From the IMG/VR virus record IMGVR_UViG_3300018083_000055, positions 1 through 43,207 of that record: DNA of 43,207 bases. One strand, given 5' to 3'. The stretch's first letter is position 1. Each line of letters opens with the position of its first letter. The notes beneath the pieces were generated by a model. It saw nothing but the letters and a program-made list of their open reading frames with translations, was not told where the DNA came from and did no database searches. Source of the stretch: a virus. Below are positions 8,251-16,163 of this stretch, piece by piece. A program made the position numbers and the translations under genes.

Positions 8251-8959
8251 TTCTTCTTCTATGATGATCGAACATTGCCGGGTAAGTCGCTCCGCCTTTA
8301 TCAATGTGTTCTGAATAAAGAGTAGGCCACCAATGCAATTTCATCCCGTATTTAATTTGCAGACAACATAATATTGCCTGATCGTGTCTGTGTTCTGCAA
8401 ATGTTGGATAATTCCTTTCCATCGGTGAATCATCTATGAACCCTGGTATTTGACACCATGATAACCATTCAGCCATAAATCGTCTTGTGAAATCAGTAAC
8501 CTTCATAAATATTACACTTGCTTGAACCTGTTTAAAATCCTCTAAGTGCTGAATCTGCCCATCATTTGGTATTTTAATTCCTGTTATAGTTTCAAACACC
8601 TTACCCTTACACCATTCAATTTGCTTAAACCCGTTAGTAAAAAGAAATATATCCTGATCCATTTTCTCAATTATGTGTTTAACTTCTTCGACAAACGAAA
8701 CGCCCGCATCACTATATATTAAAATATCACCATCGTTCATTTCCAGTAAAGCCTTATTCACAACATAGCTTTTCCAAATCCAATACCCAGCACCTCTTTC
8801 TTGCATCAAAACTTCTTTATTCACCCCGAAGAAAAAAGGATCAATATCTTTCACCGAATAAGAAAACGTTTTTTCAACTCCATTCCTCAAAGAACTAACT
8901 ATTAAATTCTCCTGTGAGATCGTCATATTATCCGAAGCGTAACAAACTAAAGCAATCAT
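8237..8959 (-). CDS. GT-A-like glycosyltransferase of capsule/LPS type
   Basis: This 240-residue protein has 'RGAGYWIWK' (residues 55-63) followed by 'DGDILIYSDAG' (76-86), then 'HRHDQAIL' (190-197). This set is seen in a family of nucleotide-diphospho-sugar transferases from capsule and glycan loci, in which the Asp-rich strand holds the metal and donor. It overlaps the genes on both sides. Sugar specificity is unknown. Confidence 0.7.
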   Translation of the reverse strand: MIALVCYASDNMTISQENLIVSSLRNGVEKTFSYSVKDIDPFFFGVNKEVLMQERGAGYWIWKSYVVNKALLEMNDGDILIYSDAGVSFVEEVKHIIEKMDQDIFLFTNGFKQIEWCKGKVFETITGIKIPNDGQIQHLEDFKQVQASVIFMKVTDFTRRFMAEWLSWCQIPGFIDDSPMERNYPTFAEHRHDQAILCCLQIKYGMKLHWWPTLYSEHIDKGGATYPAMFDHHRRRNGEW

Positions 8960-9693
8960 AAATTATCTTTTAGCCATTTGTTACCCTGAATATGACAACC
9001 GGTATAATCAGCTTCACAATTCCAAATCTCTGACCATCTCGGCCTCTGATAAGCTACCATTGGATTTGCTACATAACTTTGTTTTAACGGAAGCACATTA
9101 ACCCTTAACCATTCGTCAAAAATCTGACAGCCTTCAGTCTTATATTCATCCGTTACAAACTTGAAATTCTTTAATATAAATTCAACCGCTTCTTTACTAT
9201 ACCAAATCGCATGAGTTTGCCAGCAATTATGAAGCCTTGCAAATCCCGCAGGCGTGCTGTTTGTTGGCATCTGCCACTCACTTTTATGATGCGATCCGTT
9301 AACTACCCCTCTGGTAGGCATTTCCCATACGGTTGTATCCATCCCAATAATATTACAACCTAAATGAACCGTAAAAGCATCTTCAGGAAAGTTGAAATTT
9401 ATTTCACCGTCGAACTTAACATCATCTTCAAAGAGCAATAAATCTTCGTATTCTATTTTTACAGAAGCAACCGCATCGCCACTAATATAATATGTTCCGT
9501 TTTTATGCAAATAACCGCCATCGTTTACAGTAACTTTTTTACAAAGCTCCATACAAGCGTAAACAGATTTATTAAATCCCAAAACTCTGTTTTCTTCCAC
9601 AATAGCGTTAAATGGTTCAACCTCTAACCCTATTCGGTTAAATTCTGCCTCTACAATCGGCCAATCTGATATAGTTATACAAAGTTTTTTCAA
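8956..9693 (-). CDS. Glycosyltransferase, family 25-like (LPS type)
   Basis: This 245-residue protein starts KKLCITISDW. It has the acidic triad 'LLLFEDDV' (residues 86-92), like the 'EDD' of GT25 enzymes, then 'THAIWYSKEAVEFIL' and 'QIFDEWLRVN', matching the 'a.Yl.s..aa..ll' and 'vD..l' blocks of that family. The only usable start with a proper N-terminus is TTG at 9693. A five-codon frame (ATG at 9704, stop TGA overlapping that TTG) could feed ribosomes to it. It is the first gene after the capsid gene and lies behind a strong hairpin. Confidence 0.7.
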   Translation of the reverse strand: MKKLCITISDWPIVEAEFNRIGLEVEPFNAIVEENRVLGFNKSVYACMELCKKVTVNDGGYLHKNGTYYISGDAVASVKIEYEDLLLFEDDVKFDGEINFNFPEDAFTVHLGCNIIGMDTTVWEMPTRGVVNGSHHKSEWQMPTNSTPAGFARLHNCWQTHAIWYSKEAVEFILKNFKFVTDEYKTEGCQIFDEWLRVNVLPLKQSYVANPMVAYQRPRWSEIWNCEADYTGCHIQGNKWLKDNL

Positions 9694-9705
9694 TTCGATT
9701 TCATT

Positions 9706-9733
9706 AAGGGGGCTTTTTACACCCCCCTTTTTT
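9706..9733. terminator. GC stem-loop between capsid gene and sugar-modification cassette
   Basis: A 7-bp stem (AAGGGGG/CCCCCTT, 9706-9712 with 9723-9729) encloses a 10-nt loop. On the plus strand it is followed by six T, a canonical intrinsic terminator. On the minus strand, the direction of the operon, the T run precedes the stem and only TT follows it. There it may act as a partial terminator or a 3' RNA stabiliser that keeps capsid mRNA above cassette mRNA. Confidence 0.6.
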
Positions 9734-9753
9734 AAATTTATAAAATAACCTTA

Positions 9754-10953
9754 TTAGGTTATAACAGCAGTTATAAACGCATCAGGACGGAAAATTGCAA
9801 GCCCTTCTGTTCTTTCCAAAAGGAACGCAATTTCATTCGTCGTAAACAATGAAGCGTGAGAATCACTTTGACGTAATCTCAAACCTTCACTTTGTACGAT
9901 AGCTGCCCTTGTCCAATCACCTACCAGAACCCGACCACCTGTAAGCCAGTTAACCGGGTAAATAGGACGGCCAAGAACTCTTGTTACTCCATTCTGATCA
10001 ACACTTACCACAGGAGGCCCTGAATAGCTTTCTCCCGCAGTACCTGGACGAAGCAATGAAATACCAGCCCAAACATTTGGATCAACCGCAATCGCATTAG
10101 GCGTAAACTTCGCTGCAATCAAATTCTTCAAATAGATAACCAACTTATCAGCAACGTTTGGAGTTGTTACACCCGGAACGCCTGTTGTAGTTGTAGATCC
10201 ACTTGCAGCAGCTACCAATGTGTTTGCAAAGTTTGTATCCTCTGATTCCTCCATTTGGTTCATCATTGATTCAGGCAACCATGATTGCAGGAATAAGATG
10301 TTCCTTAATGACTGACGGGAAACAACCGCATAAGCAGCCATAGGAAGCAATGTCAAGGTCTGCATTGTGTAATCACGGTCAATCTGTGGTTTACTTGCTG
10401 CCTCCGTAATACGGCCAAAAGAACCTTCTCCAATCGGAGTGTTTGCTCTTGGGTATTGTACGAAGTCAGTTTCAGAAATGATCGTTCTTACCAAATTACG
10501 GAAGTGGAATTGTCCTGTTGGCTCCATACCCGGCCTCCAATCCAAATAGCTGATAAAATTATCAACCGTAAGATTAGCCGAAGCAATGTTGGCTACTGTT
10601 TTGATCTCTTTAGGTCTCATAAGAGAACCGGAAGCCGATTGCATAATATCTTCTTTTGCTTCACCGATTGCCCTTGCCATTTCATTCGCAATTGTACCAC
10701 GAAGCCCCTTGAACTCCATTGTAGTATTTCCCAAACGTCCGCTACGAGCTTTCAGGTTCTTCATTTCCTCTGCCTGGTCGCCAATTGTTCCTTCGAGTTC
10801 AGCAACTTTCGCAAGTGTTTCTTTTGCTTTTTTCTCCCTTTCTTTTTCGAGTTTTTCGCTTTCTTCTTTATACTCTGCAAGCTCTTTAGAGTATTTTTCG
10901 GATAGACTTTTGAATTTTCCATCAATGTGGTCTACCGCATCTTTAATTTCCAT
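9754..10953 (-). CDS. HK97-fold major capsid protein with N-terminal scaffold domain
   Basis: This 399-residue protein begins with a charged coiled coil (about residues 10-75, rich in KEREKKAKE repeats). That is the delta/scaffolding region normally removed by the prohead protease. The HK97 shell domain follows: 'NFISYLDWRPGMEPTGQFHFRNLVRTI', 'GSFGRITEAASKPQ', 'AYAVVSRQSL', a P-domain stretch 'PNAIAVDPNVWAGISLLRPG', 'VLGRPIYPVNWLTGGRVLVGDW' and the C-terminal 'RTEGLAIFRPDAF'. It lies directly downstream of the protease. Expected to be the most abundant virion protein. Confidence 0.92.
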   Translation of the reverse strand: MEIKDAVDHIDGKFKSLSEKYSKELAEYKEESEKLEKEREKKAKETLAKVAELEGTIGDQAEEMKNLKARSGRLGNTTMEFKGLRGTIANEMARAIGEAKEDIMQSASGSLMRPKEIKTVANIASANLTVDNFISYLDWRPGMEPTGQFHFRNLVRTIISETDFVQYPRANTPIGEGSFGRITEAASKPQIDRDYTMQTLTLLPMAAYAVVSRQSLRNILFLQSWLPESMMNQMEESEDTNFANTLVAAASGSTTTTGVPGVTTPNVADKLVIYLKNLIAAKFTPNAIAVDPNVWAGISLLRPGTAGESYSGPPVVSVDQNGVTRVLGRPIYPVNWLTGGRVLVGDWTRAAIVQSEGLRLRQSDSHASLFTTNEIAFLLERTEGLAIFRPDAFITAVIT

Positions 10954-10956
10954 TTG

Positions 10957-11685
10957 TTACCATTTTGTAGTTAATAAATAAAGCTGATCGGCTTTCGCCT
11001 TGTCCTCTTCATTATTTCCACTGGCAACCGGCTCAATCGGATCGTCATCTTTTTGAGTGTTTGCGGTATTGTACTTTAATAAAATAGCTTTTATGTTTTC
11101 TAATTCTGATTGTATTTGTTTAATGCAGTTATCGCTTGCATTAGTGTTACGGCAAAATCTTTCCATTGTTTTTACATGAAAAGCCAGCTCTTCAATATCG
11201 TTTGAATCGAACATCTTTGTTACGTTCACCACATTTGCGAGTGGGTTCATAGGCATTTTAGTTAGTACAGAAGTTTCTATGTGTGCTACTTCTTTAAGCT
11301 CTCTTACTAACTGACCTTTCACGGTTAAAGGATTTGACTTTTCAGTTACATAACCAAAAGAAGCCTTCTTAATAATCCCTTCGTCCATCATTAAAAGGGT
11401 ATCGTTACCTAGTGTATGCGTTCCCATCCATGCTTTAGTATAGGCAAATTCATTATCTTCAAAAACATCTACCACCTTACCGGGGGCCTGTTCGTCATTG
11501 TGATTAAGATAAAAAGAAATATCTCCTTTGTTTTCCTGCCATGATTTATTAAACATTCCTTTTCTGGAAACATCTTTACCCCGGTCTATATTGTTATAAG
11601 CAGCGTGAGCAATTACAGCCGTTCTCTTTTGCTTATCCATGTCTTTTAATTCAAAGACAATATCTTTTGTTTCGAGTGTTTTCAT
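10957..11685 (-). CDS. HK97-family prohead protease
   Basis: This 242-residue protein has an N-terminal herpes-assemblin-like protease domain. Its His is in 'FYLNHNDEQAPGK' (H62), its Ser in 'KKASFGYV' (S109), and the 'EVAHIETSVLTKMPMNPLA' block follows at about 132-150. It cleaves the capsid scaffold domain during head maturation. The C-terminal 80 residues are helical and acidic and may help it associate with the scaffold. The ATG at 11685 overlaps the upstream stop (ATGA), and the stop lies three bases before the capsid ATG. Confidence 0.9.
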   Translation of the reverse strand: MKTLETKDIVFELKDMDKQKRTAVIAHAAYNNIDRGKDVSRKGMFNKSWQENKGDISFYLNHNDEQAPGKVVDVFEDNEFAYTKAWMGTHTLGNDTLLMMDEGIIKKASFGYVTEKSNPLTVKGQLVRELKEVAHIETSVLTKMPMNPLANVVNVTKMFDSNDIEELAFHVKTMERFCRNTNASDNCIKQIQSELENIKAILLKYNTANTQKDDDPIEPVASGNNEEDKAKADQLYLLTTKW

Positions 11686-11882
11686 TTTGTTGTTTTTATC
11701 TCTACGTCAAAAAACAGTTTGCTTTCTTCTTTATCAACTTCGGGCGGATCTACATCAATAACTAATATATCAGGTGATTCCTGCTTAAAAATTGGTGTCC
11801 CGTCATTAACCAGCGCCTCTATAACTTCGTCCGGTTTAATTTCTCCCGGTAACATTTTATTTTCGTAAGATTGTTTCATCAT
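11682..11882 (-). CDS. Small acidic protein between gp7-like and protease genes, 66 aa
   Basis: A 66-residue protein starting MMKQSYENKMLPGEIKPDEV, with acidic strand-like segments ('DILVIDVDPPEVDKEES') and no recognised family. It overlaps both neighbours as ATGA, which supports it as a real coupled gene of the head operon. An alternative start is the second ATG (11879). Confidence 0.6.
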   Translation of the reverse strand: MMKQSYENKMLPGEIKPDEVIEALVNDGTPIFKQESPDILVIDVDPPEVDKEESKLFFDVEIKTTK

Positions 11883-12745
11883 ATTGTTATCGTCATTTGC
11901 GGTCTGTTAAATTCTCTTATTACTGATATTCTACTATTCTTAGGAATCAAATTTCCTTTCCCGTCCCTTTGTGCCACAAGTCCCATTGTACACCTACAAT
12001 TAATCGTATCTTCTGGTTGTGCCCGTGGATCACCAGGGAAGTCTAATTGATGCCCGTTTCTCGGGTCCTGAAACAACCCATCAAAAGGAACTGTTTGCCC
12101 GTCCATGTGATAATGATCTGCTGAACTTGTCGGCAAAACTCCCCTTGTCCTGTGATCGTGTACCGAAATCCAGACTTTATTCTGTTCGTATTTAAAAGAA
12201 CTTCCTCCTGTTTTAACCCCTAAATTAGCTGCCCTGTTTACCTCTGTTCTCACTATCCTTGCTGCTTGATATTCTAAACCGGGATAATCAACCATTTCTC
12301 TAACTATTCTGTCAACACTCCAACCCTGCTCTATTCCTTCACTAATCGCTTTATACAAAATCTGTTTAGTTGTTTCGCTTGCACTAAAAAGAACCTTCTC
12401 AATAAGAAATATTCTTAATTCGTCCTGTATTTGCCTTGTCCATAATTCAGAAAAACCAAGTGTTAAGGCTTTCTTTTCTTCAGTCACTAAACTTCTGTAA
12501 GTCCTCTTTGCCCAGAATAAACCAACATCAGAATAAAGTCTTGCTATCTCAGCGCTGATCCCGTTATTGATTAACTGATTGTTTAATCTATTCCTTGCCT
12601 CCTGTGGTCCTAAACTTTCAATCATCTTTCCGACTTCCTTCGCTACTTCTCTCAAAGAACTGTATATAATCTTAAACCACTTCGTTTCGAATTTCGAGTT
12701 TATCACCTTCCACTCCCTTGCTATTTTTCTTTTGTTCAAGCTCAT
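11879..12745 (-). CDS. Head morphogenesis protein, SPP1 gp7-like
   Basis: This 288-residue protein is mostly helical in its N-terminal two thirds. The conserved core is 'AARIVRTEVNRAANLG' (about 160-175), 'VWISVHDHRTR', 'ADHYHMDGQTVPFDGLF', 'FPGDPRAQPEDTINCRCTM'. This is the phage Mu F/SPP1 gp7 pattern, with its Asp-His and terminal Cys-Arg-Cys residues. Members bind the portal and enter the head as minor proteins. It follows the portal gene as usual. The start at 12745 is the first ATG after the portal stop in this frame. Confidence 0.85.
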   Translation of the reverse strand: MSLNKRKIAREWKVINSKFETKWFKIIYSSLREVAKEVGKMIESLGPQEARNRLNNQLINNGISAEIARLYSDVGLFWAKRTYRSLVTEEKKALTLGFSELWTRQIQDELRIFLIEKVLFSASETTKQILYKAISEGIEQGWSVDRIVREMVDYPGLEYQAARIVRTEVNRAANLGVKTGGSSFKYEQNKVWISVHDHRTRGVLPTSSADHYHMDGQTVPFDGLFQDPRNGHQLDFPGDPRAQPEDTINCRCTMGLVAQRDGKGNLIPKNSRISVIREFNRPQMTITI

Positions 12746-12857
12746 TGAAATAGTTTTGTCTTAACCAGTTTCTTTTATCCCTTTCATGCCGGCAACTTTT
12801 TTCCTCGTCCGTTATCGGGTATCGCTCCCTGACCATTCGTTCTATTTCCTTGTCCAT
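12672..12857 (-). CDS. Possible overprinted 61-residue gene at portal/gp7 boundary
   Basis: A frame that overlaps the last 74 bases of the portal gene and the first 74 of the gp7-like gene encodes a strongly charged 61-residue peptide (MDKEIERMVRERYPITDEEK and on). It spans the 38-nt gap between them and looks protein-like. The portal end in the other frame is low-complexity Asn/Gly/Gln. It may be a real overprinted gene, or a shadow. Confidence 0.3.
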   Translation of the reverse strand: MDKEIERMVRERYPITDEEKSCRHERDKRNWLRQNYFNELEQKKNSKGVEGDKLEIRNEVV

Positions 12858-14268
12858 TTGGATTATTTAGTATCTCGTCAACCATTGAAACCTCTTCAAT
12901 TGGGACTTTGTTACTATCTATAAAAATTTTATCCATTTCATCTATAACAATTTCTTCAAATCCTATTTCATCTCTAAATTCATTTAGTGTTATCGGAGCG
13001 TCTTTATAAGCTGCTATCTTATCAACTAAGTCCTCCTGCATCTCTGGTAGTTCTGAATAGTCAGGAATTATCTTTACTCCTTTAACGCCGAAAGCAGGAA
13101 GTAACATTCTGTTCATTTCTTCATTGAAAGATTCACAGTCTGGTATAGTTAATTCGCTTACTAATCTTTTCCTGTTGCTCCTTTGGTTCTCGTAGGTCTG
13201 ATCTATTAAGAACAAACCCGGAGGCACACCAAACACATGACACAGCTTCGCAAAGGCTTTATCGTTACCGTCTAACAATTGCATATCAACCGAATCCTTC
13301 CCTATGTCCAAATAACCCCAATCACCCTGAAGATTAGCTATTGAGCTTTTAAGGTCAAGATTATTTATTCTCTTAGCTGTTATCTCTTCAAGTTTGGCTT
13401 TTTGTTCTACCGAGATATTCTTTAACGACTTCTCAAATAAGACACCCCTTGCGCCCCCATGCTGATACATTGCTACCGCTGCATTGGTAGAATCTTCCTC
13501 CATTGTGAGGGCTTTAAGCCCCGGTTTAAGCGGTGACAATCCTCTCAAATGTATTCTGGTAGTAGCGTCAAACTTTAAACCCGGCTTTCTCCAAAACAGT
13601 ACATCGTTTTTCCTGACAAATACCTGCGCCCCGTTAATCTGTAAAGTGTAACCCAAAATTCCCCAAACATCCTCTGGATCTGGAACAATCGTTACTAAGT
13701 GAGCGGGCATCCAATACATTTCTAAAACAGGCTCTTTATCTGCTTGTTCGTCTGTCATGCCATCAATATCACCCCTATTCAACCAAGTAAACGATTCGCC
13801 ACAGATACAATAAGAGATGTAAGTAATGAAGTAAAACATATCCTGCCCGGCCTGTGGATTCGGTCTTTGTAGTAAACTTGATAGACCTTCAACTCCGTTC
13901 AAAGTACCTGTCTTACCTGAGGCTATTTTATAACCGATTCGTTTTGCTTTTAACGCTTTTTGCCAGCTTCCTTTCCTGATTAAAGATTTATATTTTCCTG
14001 CCTCTTCGCTATCTTCTACTTCTAAAACTTCCCTTGTTATTTGGGAGAATTTACGAGCTGGTAAATTAACTATCGAATAAACAGCCCCGTTATTCTCATA
14101 AGCATTTACAAAAGTCTCTGTCTCTGCTGAAGGATAAACAGGCATCGAACCCAGTTGGATCATTCTCATTGACCTTAATTCCTGCATATTCAAAGAGCTT
14201 TCATAACGCTTGTCTATACGAGCTATAAAATTCCCAAGCGTGCCTATAATGTTTCCTATTAAACTCAT
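12784..14268 (-). CDS. Portal protein, HK97 family
   Basis: The 494-residue protein matches the HK97-type portal layout: 'NGAVYSIVNLPARKFSQI' near residue 55, 'MFYFITYISYCICGESFTWLNRG' in the middle, 'RGLSPLKPGLKALTMEEDSTNAAVAMYQHGG' and 'LCHVFGVPPGLFLIDQTYENQRSNRKRLVSELTIPDCESFNEEMNRMLL' in the clip/stem region. It forms the dodecameric DNA channel at one head vertex. The C-terminus (NPNGQGNRTNGQG) is low complexity. It lies two bases from the terminase stop. Confidence 0.9.
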   Translation of the reverse strand: MSLIGNIIGTLGNFIARIDKRYESSLNMQELRSMRMIQLGSMPVYPSAETETFVNAYENNGAVYSIVNLPARKFSQITREVLEVEDSEEAGKYKSLIRKGSWQKALKAKRIGYKIASGKTGTLNGVEGLSSLLQRPNPQAGQDMFYFITYISYCICGESFTWLNRGDIDGMTDEQADKEPVLEMYWMPAHLVTIVPDPEDVWGILGYTLQINGAQVFVRKNDVLFWRKPGLKFDATTRIHLRGLSPLKPGLKALTMEEDSTNAAVAMYQHGGARGVLFEKSLKNISVEQKAKLEEITAKRINNLDLKSSIANLQGDWGYLDIGKDSVDMQLLDGNDKAFAKLCHVFGVPPGLFLIDQTYENQRSNRKRLVSELTIPDCESFNEEMNRMLLPAFGVKGVKIIPDYSELPEMQEDLVDKIAAYKDAPITLNEFRDEIGFEEIVIDEMDKIFIDSNKVPIEEVSMVDEILNNPNGQGNRTNGQGAIPDNGRGKKLPA

Positions 14269-14270
14269 AA

Positions 14271-15479
14271 TTAAAATGCTACCCAGCTCATTCTATCTAC
14301 TGCCAACTTCGTGAAAATTGCATATCTCATTGCATCCATGCTGTGATCTAAAAACTTAACCGGCTCATCCCTGTCCTTATCTTTCACCACTTTCCCGTTA
14401 ACATCTGTTTTCCACTTGTAACCCTTTATCTCTTTTAAAATATTCGTCGATTGCTCTGTGATAAAAAGCGGATAAGATTTTACTTTCCTTATTCCCTCGG
14501 TAACGTCCTTATCTGCCTCCCATGCGTTAAATCCTGCCCTTTTAAGCTCCTCAATCGTCTTTGGTTCTGCATTATCACAATAAATTTCTATCGTCCTGCT
14601 TACCCCTATATCTTTAAATCGTTCAACTAAATCATTTGTGGTTAGTCTTGTTTCATACAAAAGCTCTTTAACGTAAATCTTTTCCTCATATAATTCGCAA
14701 AGAACTAAAGCCGAAGGAACGTTGTAACCAAAATCACACCCCATAAAAATCTCACCCTTTAACGGTAATTCTGGTACTGTTCTCCAATGGTTATAAATCA
14801 ACTCTGTTGACTTACCTCTCAATCCTAATCCGAAAACATTCCAAAGGTTCTGATCTGCTAACTTTAATTTCTCAATTTCATGCCTTTGGTCTGCCGGAAG
14901 AAACGGATTGTTCCTAAATGTGGAATGAATCATCAGGTTGGGTTTAATATCCCTTCCCTGTTCATCCTTGCCCCCTGGATAATCCACCACATCATAAACC
15001 CAGTTCATTTCATCCACCGGGTTAAAGTCTATAAAAATCACTTCTTTGGTTCTTAATGATAACTGCGTATAAACAGAATTAGGAATTAGGTTTGCCTCGT
15101 TTATAAACAGAATATCCCGGCCCGGCCCCCTGACTTTACCAACATCTTCAACCCCGAAAAACTCAACATAAGATCCGTTCGGATAGTAATATATCTGATC
15201 CGTCTTATTGTGGTTCTCATCAGAGTAAATCCCGGCGTTTTCAAGTATCTCAAAGAAGTCCCGCATTGCACCTCTTTTTAAGTGAGGAAGCGAAGGCGAA
15301 ACGATTGAAATTGACTTTTTAAAATTGTACGGTATGTAAAGAGCTAATAATTGACTAAGTGAATATGTTTTTGTGCTTCTACTGGATCCTTGATTTCCGA
15401 TAACCCTGTACTTTTTCGATTCATACGCTTCAAGGTTCCACTCATATACGTCAGTAACTAAAACTTCATTTTGTTTCAA
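14271..15479 (-). CDS. terL: Terminase large subunit
   Basis: This 402-residue protein has a Walker A-type loop 'GNQGSSRSTKT' (28-38), a Walker B 'DILFINEAN' (about 122-130), the coupling stretch 'FRNNPFLP', and an RNase-H-like nuclease with 'FMGCDFGYNVPSAL' (about 247-260), 'IYCDNAEPKTI' and 'FLDHSMDAMRYAIF'. This is the PBSX/Terminase_3 type. It drives DNA into the prohead and cuts it. Such terminases often package by headful, in line with the apparent circular permutation. Its ATG overlaps the small-subunit gene by 14 nt. Confidence 0.92.
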   Translation of the reverse strand: MKQNEVLVTDVYEWNLEAYESKKYRVIGNQGSSRSTKTYSLSQLLALYIPYNFKKSISIVSPSLPHLKRGAMRDFFEILENAGIYSDENHNKTDQIYYYPNGSYVEFFGVEDVGKVRGPGRDILFINEANLIPNSVYTQLSLRTKEVIFIDFNPVDEMNWVYDVVDYPGGKDEQGRDIKPNLMIHSTFRNNPFLPADQRHEIEKLKLADQNLWNVFGLGLRGKSTELIYNHWRTVPELPLKGEIFMGCDFGYNVPSALVLCELYEEKIYVKELLYETRLTTNDLVERFKDIGVSRTIEIYCDNAEPKTIEELKRAGFNAWEADKDVTEGIRKVKSYPLFITEQSTNILKEIKGYKWKTDVNGKVVKDKDRDEPVKFLDHSMDAMRYAIFTKLAVDRMSWVAF

Positions 15480-15906
15480 TTGAATCTACTTTTTTCATAA
15501 TGACCTGAACACCGCCGTCAACCTTTAAATCCTGCTCGGTTTTATCTTTCCATGTCATGTTCTTTAAAGCGAATATTACACCCGTTGGATTGCTATCATA
15601 AATCAACCTGCCTTCATAAATAGACTCAACCTTTTCCCTTGCCTTTTTTATAATGTCCGAAAACTGTTCTTTGTCATCATATAAATAAAGTGTTGAACGA
15701 CTGATACCCAACTCATAAGCAAGCCCGGCAAGTGTTGGCCTATCTTCGGAATCAAAATAGTTTTCGATAGCCGTTTTCAATTCTTCTGCTGACTGATATG
15801 CTAAAGGTCTGCCCATAGGTATATAAATGACAATGCCCCTGCTTAGTGCAGAGGCGTAATAATTAGCTTTTCGGATACCCGGTTGCTCAATATTTTCATT
15901 TGCCAA
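15466..15906 (-). CDS. terS: Terminase small subunit
   Basis: The core of this 146-residue protein is MGRPLAYQSAEELKTAIENY, then 'RPTLAGLAYELGISRSTLYLYDDKEQFSDIIKKAREKVESIYE', a helix-turn-helix pattern shared by small terminases of this type, then 'NPTGVIFALKNMTWKDKTEQD', also typical. It recognises the packaging start site. Starts at 15906 and at the internal 'MGRP' ATG (15816) are both possible; homologs often begin at MGRP. It is the first gene of the late block, just after the parS-like site and the early terminator. Confidence 0.85.
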   Translation of the reverse strand: MANENIEQPGIRKANYYASALSRGIVIYIPMGRPLAYQSAEELKTAIENYFDSEDRPTLAGLAYELGISRSTLYLYDDKEQFSDIIKKAREKVESIYEGRLIYDSNPTGVIFALKNMTWKDKTEQDLKVDGGVQVIMKKVDSIETK

Positions 15907-15952
15907 ACAGGATATTAAGTCCTATTGGGAAACTAAAGTAAAGAATTAAAAT

Positions 15953-15968
15953 AGTTCCACGTGAAACA
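15953..15968. promoter_or_regulatory. parS-like centromere site
   Basis: AGTTCCACGTGAAACA matches 15 of 16 bases of the bacterial chromosomal parS consensus TGTTnCACGTGAAACA; only the first base differs. It is the sole CACGTG with these flanks in the window and lies in the noncoding gap between the terminase small-subunit start and the terminator at 15992-16023. No ParA or ParB gene was recognised here, so binding by host ParB is inferred. A phage transcription factor with the same palindrome is the alternative. Confidence 0.6.
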
Positions 15969-15991
15969 GTTTTGCACAATTGTTAATAAAG

Positions 15992-16023
15992 TAAAAAGCC
16001 CGAATGTAGAAACACCCGGACTT
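15992..16023 (-). terminator. Intrinsic terminator of the minus-strand early block
   Basis: Read on the minus strand, AGTCCGGGTG - TTTCTA - CATTCGGGCT forms a 10-bp stem with three G-U pairs and a six-base loop, followed by TTTTT. It lies just after the last early gene and before the terminase genes, so it separates early and late transcription. The G-TTTCTA-C apex recurs in two other hairpins (20682-20703 and 29063-29080). Confidence 0.75.
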
Positions 16024-16040
16024 ACCATTAAACCTATATC

Positions 16041-16163
16041 CTATGAGAGTTTTCTTTTGCCGCATTTTATACAGTAAACTTCGTTTCCTTTTGTCATTGA
16101 ATATTTATACCAGCGATAACGATGAAAACAAAATAAACCCTTTATAAATTTAATCAGTTTCAT
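16041..16163 (-). CDS. 40-residue zinc-ribbon-like protein (DUF1660-like)
   Basis: The frame reads MKLIKFIKGLFCFHRYRWYK, then 'EVYCIKCGKRKLS'. The Cys-Phe-His...Trp-Tyr...Cys-x2-Cys-Gly-Lys layout matches small prophage zinc-binding proteins of the DUF1660 type. Its ATG overlaps the stop of the preceding gene as ATGA. It is the last gene before the terminator. Function unknown. Confidence 0.6.
   Translation of the reverse strand: MKLIKFIKGLFCFHRYRWYKYSMTKGNEVYCIKCGKRKLS

Noticed and set aside
7705-8304. Upstream ATG at 8304 as start of the class I methyltransferase
   Set aside because: It would overlap the previous gene by 68 bases. The ATG at 8250 has a better upstream sequence and a normal overlap.
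10456-10981. Long plus-strand frames opposite the capsid N-terminus
   Set aside because: They mirror the Lys/Glu-rich scaffold coiled coil, are Phe/Ser-rich, and lie inside the well-supported capsid gene.
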